Source of the DNA: Sodalis praecaptivus
Lineage (GTDB): Bacteria > Pseudomonadota > Gammaproteobacteria > Enterobacterales > Enterobacteriaceae
DNA: 64,000 nt
Assembly: GCF_000517425.1 (NCBI RefSeq)
Contig: NZ_CP006569.1
Span: 3,586,760 to 3,650,759 of the forward strand
Direction of reading: 5' to 3'
The notes beneath the pieces were generated by a model that was not told the origin of the DNA, searched no databases, and saw nothing but the letters and a program-made list of their open reading frames with translations. Numbering within the stretch: the first letter of the stretch is position 1; every line of letters begins with the position of its first letter. Positions 62,987-64,000 of this stretch are shown in pieces. Both the position numbers and the translations under genes were made by a program.

Positions 62987-63663
62987 TGCTTAATCAAATC
63001 TGCATATTGCAGGATCAGCCCCTTGGTTAATATGGTCCAACCGTCCATTGCCACAAAAAGGATCAATTTAATAGGTATTGAGATAGTGACCGGGCTCATC
63101 ATCATCATCCCCAGCGCGAGCAATATACTGGAAACCACCATATCAATAACCACGAACGGGACATACAAAAAGAAGGCGATTTTAAATGCACTCTGTACCT
63201 CACTGAGCGCATAGGCCGGCATCAGCGTCATTAGCGGTAAGGATGTCATATTGTCTTCGCTACATTCCAAATCTGTCGACTGCTCATCGCCGCTTTGCCG
63301 ATGCTGGGTTTCACAAAAGAAGCGAATCAGTTTTTTATCCGAATAACGCACCAGATAGTCACGATAACTTCCCAAGCCTTGGTCAACAAATTGCATCGTA
63401 GATTCGATGTTATTGAAATTGGTCTGGTGCGTTTCGATATACCGGCTAATATTCTGACATACCGGCATCATGACGAAAGCGGTTAAGACCAAAGCGATAC
63501 CGTTCAGCGTGAGCGTAGAGGGTATTTGCTGTATACCCAGCGCATTTCGCACCATGACCAATACGATGGAGAATTTGATATAACAAGTTCCCCCCGCAAT
63601 GACAAAAGGTAATAGTGTGGCGAACGAGAGTAAGGCAATTAACGTCATGTCATTGGAGAGCAT
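62983..63663 (-). CDS. spaP: Type III export apparatus protein SpaP (SctR)
   Basis: The 226-residue protein has the SctR features: N-terminal membrane segment, FVIAGGTCYIKFSIV, RNALGIQQIPS, and two C-terminal membrane segments with PFVVIDMVVSSILLALGMMMM. A polar loop around 110-145 (HRQSGDEQSTDLECSED) is periplasmic. It starts 4 bp after spaO. Confidence 0.96.
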   Translation of the reverse strand: MLSNDMTLIALLSFATLLPFVIAGGTCYIKFSIVLVMVRNALGIQQIPSTLTLNGIALVLTAFVMMPVCQNISRYIETHQTNFNNIESTMQFVDQGLGSYRDYLVRYSDKKLIRFFCETQHRQSGDEQSTDLECSEDNMTSLPLMTLMPAYALSEVQSAFKIAFFLYVPFVVIDMVVSSILLALGMMMMSPVTISIPIKLILFVAMDGWTILTKGLILQYADLIKQ

Positions 63664-63667
63664 AGCG

Positions 63668-64000
63668 TCACTCTTTGTCCGACTTGAAGGTATTAAGTTT
63701 GGTGATTTCCACGGCCAGCCGATCGTCGGCCAGCGCCACCAGTTCCCCCTGGCCCACTAATTGTTGATTGAGGAAAATTTTGATGTTCTTTTCCACATTT
63801 TCCGACAAATCAAACGCGGTTCCCGGTTGCAGGTTGTCCAACTCCGCCAGCGGATAGGATTTCGCTTCGAGAACAAATTCCACCGTCACCGGTACGCGGC
63901 TCCAGTCAAAGAGCGGCAGTGTGTGCTGCGCTTGGGTATCCTCAATTGAGGGGTCGATAACATTATCCACAATGATTTCCTTCGATTGTGCTTGATGACA
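63668..64000 (-). CDS. spaO: Type III cytoplasmic-ring protein SpaO (SctQ), C-terminal part, 5' cut by window edge
   Basis: The frame stays open to the window end, so only the last 110 codons are seen. They hold the SPOA (FliN/YscQ-like) surface-presentation domain (about the last 75 residues: VPVTVEFVLEAKSYPLAELDNL, GELVALADDRLAVEI). SctQ builds the cytoplasmic sorting platform. At 63970 a GTG is preceded by AAGGAAA at 7 bp, which fits an internal start for the short SctQ form known in Salmonella, Yersinia and Shigella. Confidence 0.9.
   Translation of the reverse strand, partial: CHQAQSKEIIVDNVIDPSIEDTQAQHTLPLFDWSRVPVTVEFVLEAKSYPLAELDNLQPGTAFDLSENVEKNIKIFLNQQLVGQGELVALADDRLAVEITKLNTFKSDKE

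Overview
The window reads as chromosome of a Sodalis-like member of the Enterobacterales, most likely an insect-associated bacterium. The basis is core gene content and order close to E. coli/Yersinia, a Ysa/SPI-1-type type III secretion locus of the kind reported from Sodalis, and a group of PAS-LuxR 'solo' regulators of a kind expanded in insect-associated Photorhabdus. The species cannot be fixed from the sequence alone. Core genes are intact and dense; decay is confined to one accessory stretch.

Layout. (1) 1-12.5 kb: accessory region next to tRNA-Thr (thrW). It holds the end of a molybdenum aldehyde/xanthine oxidoreductase operon (paoC', paoD, mocA-like), two intact and one decayed PAS-LuxR genes, an inverse autotransporter (invasin/intimin family) with a small secreted partner, and about 3 kb of nearly gene-free DNA with 9-bp tandem repeats. 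(2) 12.5-33.4 kb: the E. coli 5-min core block in reverse (thrW-proA-proB-crl-frsA-gpt-pepD-dinB-yafK-yafJ-gmhA ... dnaQ/rnhA-yafS-gloB-mltD-yafD), with yceI, mtnE, yafV and puuE inside it. (3) 33.4-35 kb: a truncated carbapenam synthetase (carA-like) followed by a CarG-like gene, preceded by a 20-bp lux/esa-box-like palindrome. (4) 35.1-41.1 kb: an rRNA operon (16S-tRNA-Glu-23S-5S-tRNA-Asp) on the minus strand. (5) 41.4-51.8 kb: the E. coli 58-min block (clpB-pgeF-rluD/bamD-raiA-pheL-pheA/tyrA-aroF-yfiL). (6) 52.5-64 kb: a type III secretion locus, all on the minus strand: spaO (cut by the window edge)-P-Q-R-S, chaperone, two translocators, a repeat-rich putative effector, an acyl carrier protein, then a ToxR-like membrane regulator.

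How it fits together. The rRNA operon looks like a junction: its clpB/16S/tRNA-Glu half matches E. coli rrnG and its 5S/tRNA-Asp/yafD half matches rrnH, so the two core blocks were probably joined by recombination between rRNA operons. The pheA leader/attenuator, TyrR-box-like sites upstream of aroF-tyrA, a LexA box upstream of dinB and tandem rRNA promoters show ordinary core regulation. The less ordinary items are the PAS-LuxR family with a shared upstream element, the quorum-box/carA remnant, gene 3' ends repeated in tandem downstream of yafD and gpt, and the repeat-bearing T3SS protein with a DSGYDS motif.
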